Shown here: piece by piece, positions 25,481 to 33,451 of the stretch | Position numbering within the stretch: the stretch's first letter is position 1 | How the letters are laid out: each line of letters begins with the position of its first letter | From: Kitasatospora phosalacinea | GTDB taxonomy: Bacteria; Actinomycetota; Actinomycetes; Streptomycetales; Streptomycetaceae | NCBI RefSeq assembly: GCF_000717185.1 | Contig: NZ_JNYE01000103.1 | Span: forward strand, 1 to 42,141 | Direction of reading: 5' to 3' | DNA length: 42,141 nt | Translations under genes and position numbers: made by a program | Notes under the pieces: model-generated | The model's database searches: none | Told to the model about the DNA's origin: nothing | What the model saw: only the letters and a program-made list of their open reading frames with translations

Positions 25481-27024
25481 TCAGGCGTCGCCGTCGGGGG
25501 CGCCGAACCAGTGGGCTAGCGCCGCGCGCAGGGCCGGAGCGGCCCGCTCGGCGGGCTCACCGACGGCCGCGGCCCAGGCGACGTGTCCGTCCGGGCGGAC
25601 CAGGACGGCGTCGGCGGCGCGGTCCGCGGTGGTGGCAGCGGCGCGGACGTCGACGCGGGAGCGCCAGCCCTCCGCCGCGCGGCGGAGGTCGGCGCGGTCG
25701 GCGAGGTCCAGCAGGACGGGTCGCGCGGTGGGCAGCAGCGGGGCGGGGCCGGCCGTTCCCCGCCCGCCGGGCGCGGTGGGGGCGGGGAGGAAGGACCCGG
25801 CCATCGGGTGGTGGTCGGACGGCCCCGGCACCGGGTGGCGGAGGTCGGCGCCCGCGACGAGTGCCGCCGTGCGGCGCAGCGGCTGTTCGTCGGCGAGCAG
25901 TTCCTGGAGGAGTTCGCGGAGCGCTTCGGCGGCGGGGTCGGTGCCGCGGCGCAGCGCCACCTGGGCCTGGGTGTGCAGCATGGTGCGCGCGTTGGCGGAG
26001 CGCCGTTCGTCCTGGTAGCTGTCGAGCAGGCCGTCGGGGGCCCGGCCGTGCAGGTCGGCGGCCAGTTTCCAGGCCAGGTCGACCGCGTCGAGCATGCCCG
26101 CGCTGATCGCCACCCCGGTCGCGGGGAACAGGTGGGCGGCGTCACCGGCCAGCAGGATCCGCCCGCTCCGGTACTGCTCGGCGTGCCGGGCCTTGAAGGT
26201 GAACCGGGACAGCCGGACGGCCTCGCGAACGGGGATCTCCGCACCGAGGACGCGGCGCAGGCTGCCCTGGAGTTCGGCCACGGTCATCGGGATGTCGTCG
26301 TCGTACTCGGTGCCCTCCTCCTCGGTGGTGTAGAGCGAGACCACGGGTGACCCGGGCGACGTGCCGACCCCGAGCAGGCCGCGCTCCGTCCGGGTGAAGC
26401 CCGCGCGGACCGTGCCGAGGCCGGGGACGTCGAGGTCGCCGCCGTCGAGCACCGTCACCGTGTCGGGGAGGGTGACCTGGGCCAGCCGGTGACCTCCGGG
26501 TAGGCGGTGCCGGGGAAGGCGATGCCGGCCCGCTCCCGGACCTGGCTGCGGGCGCCGTCGCAGCCCACCAGGTAGCGGGCGCTCACCCGGTACGGTCCGT
26601 CCGGGCCGAGCACCTCGGCGGTCACCGCCGTCCCGTCCTGGCGGATCCCGGTCACCCGGTGCCCGCGGCGGACCTCCGCCCCGAGTTCGTCGGCGCGCTG
26701 CTCCAGCAGTTCCTCCAGGCGCTGCTGCGGGAGGGGCAGGGCGCGCAGCGGCGGGTCGGCGAGCCCCGTCAGGTCGAGGTGGATGCCGCCGAACGGGAAC
26801 TTCGGGGCCGGGGCGGGTCCGGTGCAGGCGGCCTCGAACCGTTCCAACAGGCCGCGGTGGCGCAGCAGTTCGAGGACCTGTCCGCCCAGTCCCCCGGCCT
26901 TCGGGGTGTCGGAGCGCTCGGCCTGCCGTTCCAGCACCAACGGGCGCACCCCGGCCAGCCCCAGTTCGCAGGCCAGCATCAGCCCGGTCGGACCCGCGCC
27001 GACGACGATCACCTCGGTGTCCAT
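25481..27024 (-). pseudogene. FAD-dependent aromatic-type monooxygenase, interrupted by a frameshift
   Basis: Two frames together make one group A flavoprotein monooxygenase of about 514 aa, in the same broad family as PheA/TfdB hydroxylases and rifampicin monooxygenases. The N-terminal frame (27024 to about 26500) starts MDTEVIVVGAGPTGLMLA with the GxGxxG FAD-binding motif and has YLVGCDGARSQVRERAGI (DG motif). It then reads through GTAYPEVTG into wrong text. The other frame takes over with LAQVTLPDTVTVLDGGDL and contains GRILLAGDAAHLFPATG (GD motif), ending at 25481. The switch is near 26498 and fits one missing base (for example in an ACC(C)GG run). The ATG at 27024 has GGGGAG 4 nt upstream. 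It may be a sequencing error or a true pseudogene. It is first in an operon divergent from a TetR gene. Confidence 0.82.
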
Positions 27025-27056
27025 GCACTCCCCTGTCGGAACCGCACGCACCAGAA

Positions 27057-27073
27057 CGGCACGTGTCGTGCCG
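27057..27073. promoter_or_regulatory. TetR operator copy 1
   Basis: A perfect palindrome CGGCACG-TGT-CGTGCCG lies 33 bp upstream of the monooxygenase ATG. It is repeated almost exactly 53 bp away (copy 2). Two copies in the divergent gap are expected for TetR control of both directions. Confidence 0.75.
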
Positions 27074-27109
27074 AAAAGCAAAGTGCACCGGCCGGGAGTT
27101 CGTCAAGTA

Positions 27110-27126
27110 CGGCACGTGCCGTGCCG
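27110..27126. promoter_or_regulatory. TetR operator copy 2
   Basis: CGGCACG-TGC-CGTGCCG is identical to copy 1 apart from one centre base, and the flanks (A before, A after) also match. It ends 14 bp before the tetR ATG, so binding would block expression of the regulator itself. This fits autorepression. Confidence 0.75.
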
Positions 27127-27140
27127 ATAGGATGCGGGAC

Positions 27141-27710
27141 ATGACCGATTCCCCTCGCGGCGCCGCCCGGACCGAGGCCATCATGCGAACCACCCTGGAA
27201 CTGGGCCGGGAGATCGGCTACGCCAAGCTCAGCATCGAGGCGATCGCGGCCCGGGCCGGGGCGGGCAAGCACACCGTCTACCGCAGGTGGCCGTCCAAGG
27301 GCGCCCTGCTGCTGGACTCCCTGCTCCACCTGCACGGGGCAGTCCTGGACTACCCCGACACCGGCGACCTCCTCGCCGACCTGCGCACCCAGATCCACGC
27401 GGCCGTCGACCTGCTGGGCAACCCGCCCTTCGGCCCGCTGTACCGGGCCCTGATCGGCGAGGCCCAGCACGACCCCGGCCTGGCCGCCGCCCTCAACGAA
27501 CGCTTCATCACCCCGCAGACCGAGCTGACCGTCGCCCGCCTGCGAACGGCCCGCGACCAGGGCCTGCTGTCCCCCGCCTTCGACCTGGACCTGGCCATGG
27601 CCGTCCTCTCCGGCCCGCTCTACTTCCGCTTCCTGATCACCCAGGAGCCCCTGACCCACGAGTACGTCGACCGCCTCCTGCTGACCCTCTTCGGGGGCCT
27701 GGGCGCCTGA
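27141..27710 (+). CDS. TetR/AcrR family transcriptional regulator
   Basis: This 189-aa protein from ATG 27141 has an N-terminal TetR helix-turn-helix, residues about 14-60: IMRTTLELGREIGYAKLSIE, then AIAARAGAGKHTVYRRWPSK, with the recognition helix in KHTVYRRW. The rest is an all-helical ligand-binding domain (ALIGEAQHDPGLAAALNERF; LSGPLYFRFLITQEPLT), like the TetR_C_11 type. An earlier in-frame ATG at 27063 would place the start inside operator copy 1 and is not favoured. It is divergent from the monooxygenase-acetyltransferase-VOC operon and is probably its repressor, acting at the two palindromes in between. The inducer is probably a substrate of the operon enzymes (inference). Confidence 0.9.
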   Translation: MTDSPRGAARTEAIMRTTLELGREIGYAKLSIEAIAARAGAGKHTVYRRWPSKGALLLDSLLHLHGAVLDYPDTGDLLADLRTQIHAAVDLLGNPPFGPLYRALIGEAQHDPGLAAALNERFITPQTELTVARLRTARDQGLLSPAFDLDLAMAVLSGPLYFRFLITQEPLTHEYVDRLLLTLFGGLGA

Positions 27711-27774
27711 AGCGGGAGGGCGCACTGCTTTCTGCTTCCTGCGGCACTCACCTTTCCGCCAGCGGGAGTCGACG

Positions 27775-27982
27775 ATGACCAGGGCACCGCGCCGCGGACC
27801 GTACGTCTGCGGCATCGACGCCGCGCTCGACGTGGTGGGCGGCAGGTGGAAGGGCCTGGTCCTCCGGGAGCCGGACGCCCACCGGGTCCGGCGCTTCGCC
27901 GGACTGCGCCGCGGCCTGTCCGGGGTGAGCGAGAGGCGCTGACCCAGCACCTGCGCGAGATGGAGCGGGGCGGCCGGGGCGC
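27775..27982 (+). pseudogene. Decayed HxlR-type regulator remnant
   Basis: An ATG at 27775 opens MTRAPRRGPYVCGIDAALDV, continuing VGGRWKGLVL, the start of HxlR-family winged-helix regulators (typically C-PxxxALDVIGGKWK). The frame stops at 27942 after SGVSERR. One frame over, the family continuation LTQHLREMERGG appears at once, so one base is missing near 27935. The sequence then runs into the end of the convergent ArsR-like gene, so the C-terminal half is gone. The usual length is 100-150 aa; only about 65 residues are recognisable. Confidence 0.65.
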
Positions 27983-28678
27983 TCAGTCGAGGGTGACGCC
28001 GAACAGCTCGTGCAGGGCGTCGGCGCCGGACGGGGTCACCCGGAGGGCCCGGCCGGTGCCCACGGGTGCGAGCCAGCCGCCGTCCATCGCACGGGCCCGG
28101 AGCGCCGTGCCGAGGACGCCTGCGAGGTGGGGACGGCGCTCGGTCCAGTCGAGGCAGCTGCGGACCATCGGACGGGAGCCGCGGCGCGCCCGGTCCAGGT
28201 CGATCCCGATGCCCGCCAGCCAGGCGCGGCCCGGTGCGGTCACGGTCAGGCCGGTGTCGTCCGCGACGACACCGCGCGCGAGCAGGGCGTCGGCGAGGGC
28301 GACACCGAGGCGGCCGGCGAGGTGGTCGTAGCAGGTCCGGGCACGCGCCTCGGCACTGCGGCGGACGCTGTCCCGCAGGTTGCGCGGTGCGGGCGCGGAG
28401 CCCGGTTCCGCCGCGAACGCCGCCATGTCCTCGACCAGCGCGGCGGTTCCGGGCCCGGCCAGCCGCAGGTAGCGGTGCCGACCTTGGCGCTCCTCGACCA
28501 GCAGCCCTCCGGCGACCAGCCGGGACAACTGCTCGCTCGCGGTCGACGCCACGACCCCCACGTGGTGGGCCAGTTCACCGGCCGTCCAGGCGCGGCCGTC
28601 CAGCAGGGCGAGGCAGATCGCGGCCCGGGTGGGGTCCGCCAGCAGCCCGGCGAGCCGGGCCAGGGGTTGCACGGACAT
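27983..28678 (-). CDS. ArsR-like winged-helix transcriptional regulator
   Basis: This 231-aa protein has residues about 5-75 forming an ArsR-type winged helix: LARLAGLLADPTRAAICLAL, then LLDGRAWTAGELAHHVGVV, then STASEQLSRLVAGGLLVEER, with the wing in RQGRHRYLRL. The longer C-terminal part (about 95-231) has DTGLTVTAPGRAWLAGIGI, CLDWTERRPHLAGVLGTAL and LRVTPSGADALHELFGV, the arrangement of ArsR-like regulators with a C-terminal sensing domain seen in streptomycetes. No metal-binding CxC is present, so it is not an arsenic sensor of the classical kind. ATG at 28678. It is divergent from the P450-like operon, with a perfect palindrome in the 65-bp gap, and is its probable regulator. Confidence 0.85.
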   Translation of the reverse strand: MSVQPLARLAGLLADPTRAAICLALLDGRAWTAGELAHHVGVVASTASEQLSRLVAGGLLVEERQGRHRYLRLAGPGTAALVEDMAAFAAEPGSAPAPRNLRDSVRRSAEARARTCYDHLAGRLGVALADALLARGVVADDTGLTVTAPGRAWLAGIGIDLDRARRGSRPMVRSCLDWTERRPHLAGVLGTALRARAMDGGWLAPVGTGRALRVTPSGADALHELFGVTLD

Positions 28679-28702
28679 GGGGCCATCATGCCCTGCCCAC
28701 GG

Positions 28703-28718
28703 TTCGGCGGGCGCCGAA
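28703..28718. promoter_or_regulatory. Palindrome between ArsR-like gene and P450-like operon
   Basis: TTCGGCG-GG-CGCCGAA is a perfect 7-bp inverted repeat 25 bp from each of the two divergent starts. A TAGCGT (-10-like) at 28732 lies 7 nt before the ATG at 28744, suggesting a leaderless transcript with the palindrome in its -35 region. Confidence 0.55.
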
Positions 28719-28743
28719 GTGTCCCGCGCCTAGCGTGGGCCGC

Positions 28744-30081
28744 ATGACGATCACCGACCCGTCCGCCCGCCCGTCCCGGGTCACCACGCACACCGGTGCC
28801 CGCGCCGTGCTCCACCAGCCGCTGCTGGTCCCCGAACCCGCCGCCGACGCGACGGACGCGCCCGTCGGCACCCTGGCCTGGCTGCGCGCCTCCGTCGCCC
28901 GTTTCACCGGCGACGCCCGGGCGCACGCCCGCCGCCGCGCCCGCGCGGAGGCCGAACTCGCCGGGCTGGACCTGCGCGAACTCCGCCAGGCCGCCGCCGG
29001 TTCGGCGGTCGGCGCGGACGACCGGCACACGGTCGTCCGCCTCCTGGCCGAGGCGCTGGGCCTGCCGGATCCGGGCGCCGTGGCCGATGCGGTCGTGACG
29101 GTCTCCGCCGGATACTTCGGCGAGGAACCGGCGCCCTCCCGGGCGGAGGCCGTCGACGGAGCCGTCGCGTCACTGCTCGCCCGCACCGCCCGGACCGGCC
29201 AGGGTGACCGCGCGGAGGGCCTGGAGGAGTTGGAGGAGTTGGAGGCCGCCGCGCAGCGGATCGGGCTGCTGGTGCAAGCGTGCGAGGCGACCGCCCGCCT
29301 GGTCGAGCACGCCCGCCGGGCCGCGCCCGACGGCCTCCCGCCGGGCGGCGCGGACGCCCTCCTCGCCGAAGTGCTGCGGCAGGACCCGCCGGTGACCGCG
29401 CTGCGCCGACGGGCGCTGGCCGACGTCCGCGTGGGCGGGCTGGACCTCCGGGCCGGGGAGGTGGTGCTGGTCGACGTCACCGCCGCGGAGTCGGACGCCC
29501 CGGTCGGCGGCGTCCACGACGATCCGGGCCCGCTCGCCTTCGGGGCGGGCCCGCACCGGTGCCCGGGTCGGGCCCAGGCCGTGGCGCTCGCCGCCGGGTT
29601 GCTGGAGCGGGACGACCCGGCCGCGCAGGTCACCGGTGCGGTCGCCCGGGCGCTGGACCTCGCCGCGACCTGGACCGCGTGGGACGGGCGGCCCCTGGTG
29701 GTGGACGGCCGCGTCTACACCCCGCACAAGGCGGTCCGCCGGATCGCCGACCACCTGGTCGACCACCTCGCCGAGTGGGAGGCCCGCCTGGTCGGCCGGG
29801 AGCCGCAGCCGGACCACTGGCACGCGTCGGCGACCACCACCCCGGCCGACCTCGCACCGTTCACCGCGGAGGACCTCGACGAGGCACGCAGCCGCCTCGT
29901 CCGGCTCGGCCGCATCTGGGCCGACCGCCTCGGGGCGGCGGACGACGCGCAGTTGGACCGCTCCCCCGGCCGGGGCTGGTCCTTCCGGCTGCTCGCCACG
30001 CACGTCGCCGGCTCTCTGGACTACTACGCCGGGGCCGTCGGCCGTCTCGGCACCGCCACCGCTCCCGAGGGGCGCGGATGA
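28744..30081 (+). CDS. Short P450-like protein fused to a DinB-like helical domain
   Basis: This 445-aa protein joins two parts. Residues about 1-305 resemble the C-terminal two thirds of a cytochrome P450: an I-helix-like QACEATARLVEHARRA, ExxR at E209-V-L-R212 (AEVLRQDPPVTALRRRA), the DVRVGGLDLRAGEVVLVDVTAAE sheet region (here given in outline), and heme loop F266GAGPHRCPG with Cys273. The N-terminal helices that normally cover about 150 residues are much reduced. Residues about 320-445 are a helical DinB/maleylpyruvate isomerase-like domain (HKAVRRIADHLVDHLAEWEA; HVAGSLDYYAGAVGRL) with several His residues that could bind metal. Start ATG 28744; its stop overlaps the next gene (ATGA). A redox or detoxification role is inferred; whether heme binds is uncertain. 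Confidence 0.75.
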   Translation: MTITDPSARPSRVTTHTGARAVLHQPLLVPEPAADATDAPVGTLAWLRASVARFTGDARAHARRRARAEAELAGLDLRELRQAAAGSAVGADDRHTVVRLLAEALGLPDPGAVADAVVTVSAGYFGEEPAPSRAEAVDGAVASLLARTARTGQGDRAEGLEELEELEAAAQRIGLLVQACEATARLVEHARRAAPDGLPPGGADALLAEVLRQDPPVTALRRRALADVRVGGLDLRAGEVVLVDVTAAESDAPVGGVHDDPGPLAFGAGPHRCPGRAQAVALAAGLLERDDPAAQVTGAVARALDLAATWTAWDGRPLVVDGRVYTPHKAVRRIADHLVDHLAEWEARLVGREPQPDHWHASATTTPADLAPFTAEDLDEARSRLVRLGRIWADRLGAADDAQLDRSPGRGWSFRLLATHVAGSLDYYAGAVGRLGTATAPEGRG

Positions 30082-30896
30082 GCACCGCCGACGCTTCCGC
30101 CGCCAACGCTTTCGCCGCCTTCCGTGCGCTGCACCACCGCCCCGGCGCGCCGTTGCTGCTGCCGAACGCCTGGGACCACGCCTCCGCGGCCGCGCTGGCC
30201 GCGGCCGGTTTCCCCGCCGTCGGCACCACCAGCCTGGGCGTCGCCGCCGCGGCCGGGCTGCCGGACGGGGCCGGCCGGACCCGAGCCGAGACGTTGCGGC
30301 TCGCGCGCCGGATCGGCGGTGGGCCCTTCCTGCTCTCCGTCGACCTCGAGGGCGGATTCAGCGACGACCCGGCCGAGGTCGCCGACCTCGCGGCGGAACT
30401 CGCCGAGGCGGGCGCGGTCGGCGTCAACCTGGAGGACGGCCGCGCCGACGGCCGCCTCACCCCGGTGCACCTGCACGCGGCGAAGGTCGCCGCGGTCAAG
30501 TCGGCCGTGCCCCGGCTCTTCGTCAACGCCCGCACCGACACCCACTGGCTGGGCGGGGGCCGCGGCCCGGAGACGGCGTTCCGCCTGGCGGCCTACCGGG
30601 ACGCGGGCGCGGACGGCGTCTTCGTGCCGGGCCTGACCGATCCGGCGTCCATCGCGGCGGCGGTGGACGCGACCGTGCTGCCGCTCAACGTGCTCGCCAC
30701 CCCGGACGGTCCTTCGCTCGCCCGCCTGGCCGGGCTCGGGGTGCGCCGGGTCAGTCTCGGCTCGCTGCTGTTCCGGCTCGCCCTCGGCGCGGCCGTGGAC
30801 GCCGCGGTCGGTCTGCGCGCGAACGGCGCGCTCCCGCGACTGCCCCCGGTCCCGGACTACGCCGCGGTGCAGGCCCTGGCCCCGCCCGAGGGCTGA
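30078..30896 (+). CDS. Isocitrate lyase/PEP mutase family protein
   Basis: This 272-aa TIM-barrel protein of the ICL/PEP mutase superfamily has LLLPNAWDHASA (residues 26-37), GTTSLGVAAAAG (49-60), SVDLEGGF with D89 and E91, GVNLEDG with E119 and D120 as Mg2+-site residues, and FVNARTDT (148-155). The KKCGH motif of true isocitrate lyase is absent, so it belongs with the PEP mutase, phosphonopyruvate hydrolase and 2,3-dimethylmalate lyase-like members, which act on C-C or C-P bonds of α-oxoacids. The precise substrate cannot be told. Its ATG overlaps the stop of the P450/DinB-like gene, so the two are one operon, but I know no pathway that joins them. Confidence 0.87.
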   Translation: MSTADASAANAFAAFRALHHRPGAPLLLPNAWDHASAAALAAAGFPAVGTTSLGVAAAAGLPDGAGRTRAETLRLARRIGGGPFLLSVDLEGGFSDDPAEVADLAAELAEAGAVGVNLEDGRADGRLTPVHLHAAKVAAVKSAVPRLFVNARTDTHWLGGGRGPETAFRLAAYRDAGADGVFVPGLTDPASIAAAVDATVLPLNVLATPDGPSLARLAGLGVRRVSLGSLLFRLALGAAVDAAVGLRANGALPRLPPVPDYAAVQALAPPEG

Positions 30897-30951
30897 CCAC
30901 CCACCGGCCACCCGCCCATCGCCCGCCTCCCACCACCAGCCGTCGACCCCG

Positions 30952-30987
30952 GCTCGTGCGGCTCACGCAGCTCACGCGGCTCACGCG
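30952..30987. repeat. Four tandem 9-bp repeats
   Basis: GCTC(A/G)(C/T)GC(G/A) is repeated four times (30952, 30961, 30970, 30979) in the gap between two convergent genes (30897-31095). No strong terminator hairpin was found there. Confidence 0.6.
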
Positions 30988-31095
30988 GCTCGAACCCGGG
31001 GAGGACGCGTTCGCCCCGGCGGCGGGCGGGGCGGCACCGCAGCGGGCCGACCGGCGCGAACACCGGCAGGATGTCGGCACGGAGTTGACGGACCG

Positions 31096-33360
31096 TCAGG
31101 CCGCGGGTCCGGCCAGTCGGAGCTGCTCGTCCTCGACGATCCGCACCGCGAGCGCCCGGTCGGAGATGTCGACGGCCTCGGGGGCGGCCTCGGCGAGGTC
31201 GCTGCGGCGGGCGTAGTGGTCGAACAACTCGGCTTTGCCGCGCAGCAGTTCGACCAGTCGGCGGTCCAGGCTGTCGGTGGCCAGCAGCCGGTGCACCCGG
31301 ACCCGGCGGACCTGGCCCATCCGTTGGGCGCGGGCCACCGCCTGGTCCTCCAGGGTGGGTTTGAGCTGCGGTTCGCACAGGACGACCACGCTGGCGGCCT
31401 GCAGGTTGAGGCCCGTCCCACCGGCCTGGATCTGGCAGAGCAGCACGGCGTGGCCCTCGGCGGCGGTGAACGCGTCGACCAGTTCCTGCCGTTGATCGGC
31501 GGGCAGCGAACCGGCGACGGTGCCGACGACGACGCCGGTGCCGAGGCCCGTTCCAACGCCGGTGCCGGTGCCCGTTCCAACGCCAGTGCCGAGGCCCGTT
31601 CCAACGCCGGTGGCGGCGCCGGGCGCGTCGAGGGCGGCGCGCACGGTGGCGAGCACCTCCCGGAAGTACGAGAAGACCACCACCTTGTGCCCGGACTCGG
31701 CCGCCCCGGCGACGAGTTCGCGCAGTCGGCGGAGTTTCGCGGAGTGCGCGGGGTCGGCGTAGGCGGCGCGGCGCATCGCCATGAAGTTGCCCTCGGCGAC
31801 GGCGGCGGCGTACGCGGCGCGGTCCGCCGCGGAGAGCTCGTCCCACTCGTCGACCCGCACCACGTCCGGGAGTTCGGTGAGCACGTCCTGCTGGTTGCGG
31901 CGCAGGTAGGCGGGGGCGACGGCACGGCGGAAGGCGAGCGGGCCGAGGGCGCCGAGTCCGGCCGGGAGGCCGGTGAGCAGGTCGGGCTGGAGGTGGCCGA
32001 TCAGGGTGCGGAACTCCTCGACCCGGTTCTCCATCGGGGTGCCGGTGAGGAACAGCACGTGTTCGGTGCGGGCGGCCCGCTCGGCGACCAGCCGGGTGCG
32101 GAGGGCGGCCGGGTTCTTCACGAAGTGCGCCTCGTCGACCACCAGGGCGGCCACCGGGTCGTCGGCCAGGGTGCGCAGCGACTCGTAGGTGGCGACCAGG
32201 ACGCCGCCGGTGGCGAGCCAGCGCTCGCGGGCGGCCTCCCGGTCGGGGCCGTGGTAGCGGTGCGCGGCGAGGGTGGTCCGGGCGGCGGTCTCGCGCTGCC
32301 AGTTGACCAGCACGGAGGCCGGGCACACCACCAGGAAGCGCGCCGCCGCCGCCTCCGCGGCCAGGTGGGCGAGCACGGCGAGCGCCTGGACGGTCTTGCC
32401 GAGGCCCATCTCGTCGCCGATCACCACCTTCTTCCGGGCCAGCGCGAACCGGGCGCCGAACGCCTGGTAGCCGCGCAGCGAGACGGTGCAGCCGCGGTCG
32501 TCGAAGGGCTGGGCGCGGACCTGCTCGGCGAGGCCGTCCGGCAGGTGGCCCTCGGCGGCGGCCCGGCCGTCGGTGGCGGTCGGTCCGGCGAGTCGGCCGT
32601 CCTCGGCGAGCAGGGCGAGTTCGGCGTAGAACTCGGCGGCCCGGTGCTCGAACTCGACCCAGGCCTCCACCTCCCCGGCGGGCGGGCGCAGCAGGTCGGC
32701 GGAGGCCTGGGCGAACCGCAGCTCCACCCCGTCGACCGCCGCCCGCTCCCCCTCCGCGGCCAGCAACTCGACGGCGTGCCAGGCCCGTTCGCGCTTCTGC
32801 GCCCCGGCCAGCAGGCCGCGCAGCCTGCCCCGGGCGTACTTCGCCTCGGCCAGCGGGGCCTCGTACCGGGCGTCGAGATCGGCGGCCTCGGCGGCGGCCC
32901 GGCGGGCGGCGGGCCCGGCCAGCACCAGCCGGTGCAGGGCGGCGACCAGCGCGGTGGTCCCGGCGTCGGGGTGGGCGGGGTCGAGGCGGACGGCGGTGCC
33001 CTCCTGCACGGCGGTGGCGATCTGCCCGGCGGCGCCGAGCAGGTGCGCGGCGGTGGGGCCGCCGATGCCGGGGATCCGCAGCAGGTCCTGCCGGGTCGCG
33101 GCGTGCACGGCCGCGACGGTGGCGTAGCCGACGGCGCGCAGCGTGCCGATCTGCAGGCGGCCCTCGGTGACGTCCTTCAGCCGCTCGACCGGGATCGCCT
33201 CCAGCTCGGCCCGCACCAGCCGCTCGAACACCTCCCGGTGCGCGGCGGCGACCTCCGCCACGGCCGCCGCGTGGTCCGCCACCAGCGCCCGCGCCGCCCC
33301 CCGCTGCCGCCCGGCCACCGCGACCACGCCCCGGGCCCACCGCCCACCACGCCCCGCCAC
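31096..33360 (-). CDS. SNF2-family DEAD/DEAH helicase-like ATPase with HhH motif
   Basis: This 754-aa protein has an N-terminal region with a helix-hairpin-helix (LLRIPGIGGPTAAHLLGAA, about residue 90). SNF2 motifs follow: ARKKVVIGDEMGLGKTVQAL (Walker A, about 310-325), VVDEAHFVKNP (Walker B, about 405), FLTGTPMENR (III), QIQAGGTGLNLQAASVVV (V) and AVARAQRMGQVRRVRVHRLL (VI). It is an ATP-driven DNA translocase, probably in DNA repair or nucleoid remodelling. GTG 33360 is chosen for the GAGGAGG 5 nt upstream. The frame stays open upstream to 34971, but that part is the neighbouring GNAT gene. Unusual is a Gly/Thr/Val repeat of about 35 residues (about 580-615) inserted between YFREVLATVRAAL and GSLPADQRQELVDAF of the second RecA lobe. 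Confidence 0.9.
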   Translation of the reverse strand: MAGRGGRWARGVVAVAGRQRGAARALVADHAAAVAEVAAAHREVFERLVRAELEAIPVERLKDVTEGRLQIGTLRAVGYATVAAVHAATRQDLLRIPGIGGPTAAHLLGAAGQIATAVQEGTAVRLDPAHPDAGTTALVAALHRLVLAGPAARRAAAEAADLDARYEAPLAEAKYARGRLRGLLAGAQKRERAWHAVELLAAEGERAAVDGVELRFAQASADLLRPPAGEVEAWVEFEHRAAEFYAELALLAEDGRLAGPTATDGRAAAEGHLPDGLAEQVRAQPFDDRGCTVSLRGYQAFGARFALARKKVVIGDEMGLGKTVQALAVLAHLAAEAAAARFLVVCPASVLVNWQRETAARTTLAAHRYHGPDREAARERWLATGGVLVATYESLRTLADDPVAALVVDEAHFVKNPAALRTRLVAERAARTEHVLFLTGTPMENRVEEFRTLIGHLQPDLLTGLPAGLGALGPLAFRRAVAPAYLRRNQQDVLTELPDVVRVDEWDELSAADRAAYAAAVAEGNFMAMRRAAYADPAHSAKLRRLRELVAGAAESGHKVVVFSYFREVLATVRAALDAPGAATGVGTGLGTGVGTGTGTGVGTGLGTGVVVGTVAGSLPADQRQELVDAFTAAEGHAVLLCQIQAGGTGLNLQAASVVVLCEPQLKPTLEDQAVARAQRMGQVRRVRVHRLLATDSLDRRLVELLRGKAELFDHYARRSDLAEAAPEAVDISDRALAVRIVEDEQLRLAGPAA
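31547..31618 (-). repeat. Three 24-bp tandem repeats inside the helicase gene
   Basis: CCCGTTCCAACGCC recurs at 31547, 31571 and 31595, exactly 24 bp apart. In the helicase frame this encodes eight-residue units GVGTGLGT / GVGTGTGT / GVGTGLGT. Confidence 0.85.
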
Positions 33361-33451
33361 CCGCGCCTCCTCGCACCCGCCCGTCCGGCCCGCCCATCCT
33401 GGCACCCGCCCCCGACTGCGCGGACCGCGGCCCGGAAGCGCCGGAGCGCCG

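Noticed and set aside
27063..27140. Earlier start for the TetR gene
   Set aside because: It would place coding sequence across operator copy 2 and add a Cys/Lys-rich leader unlike TetR proteins.
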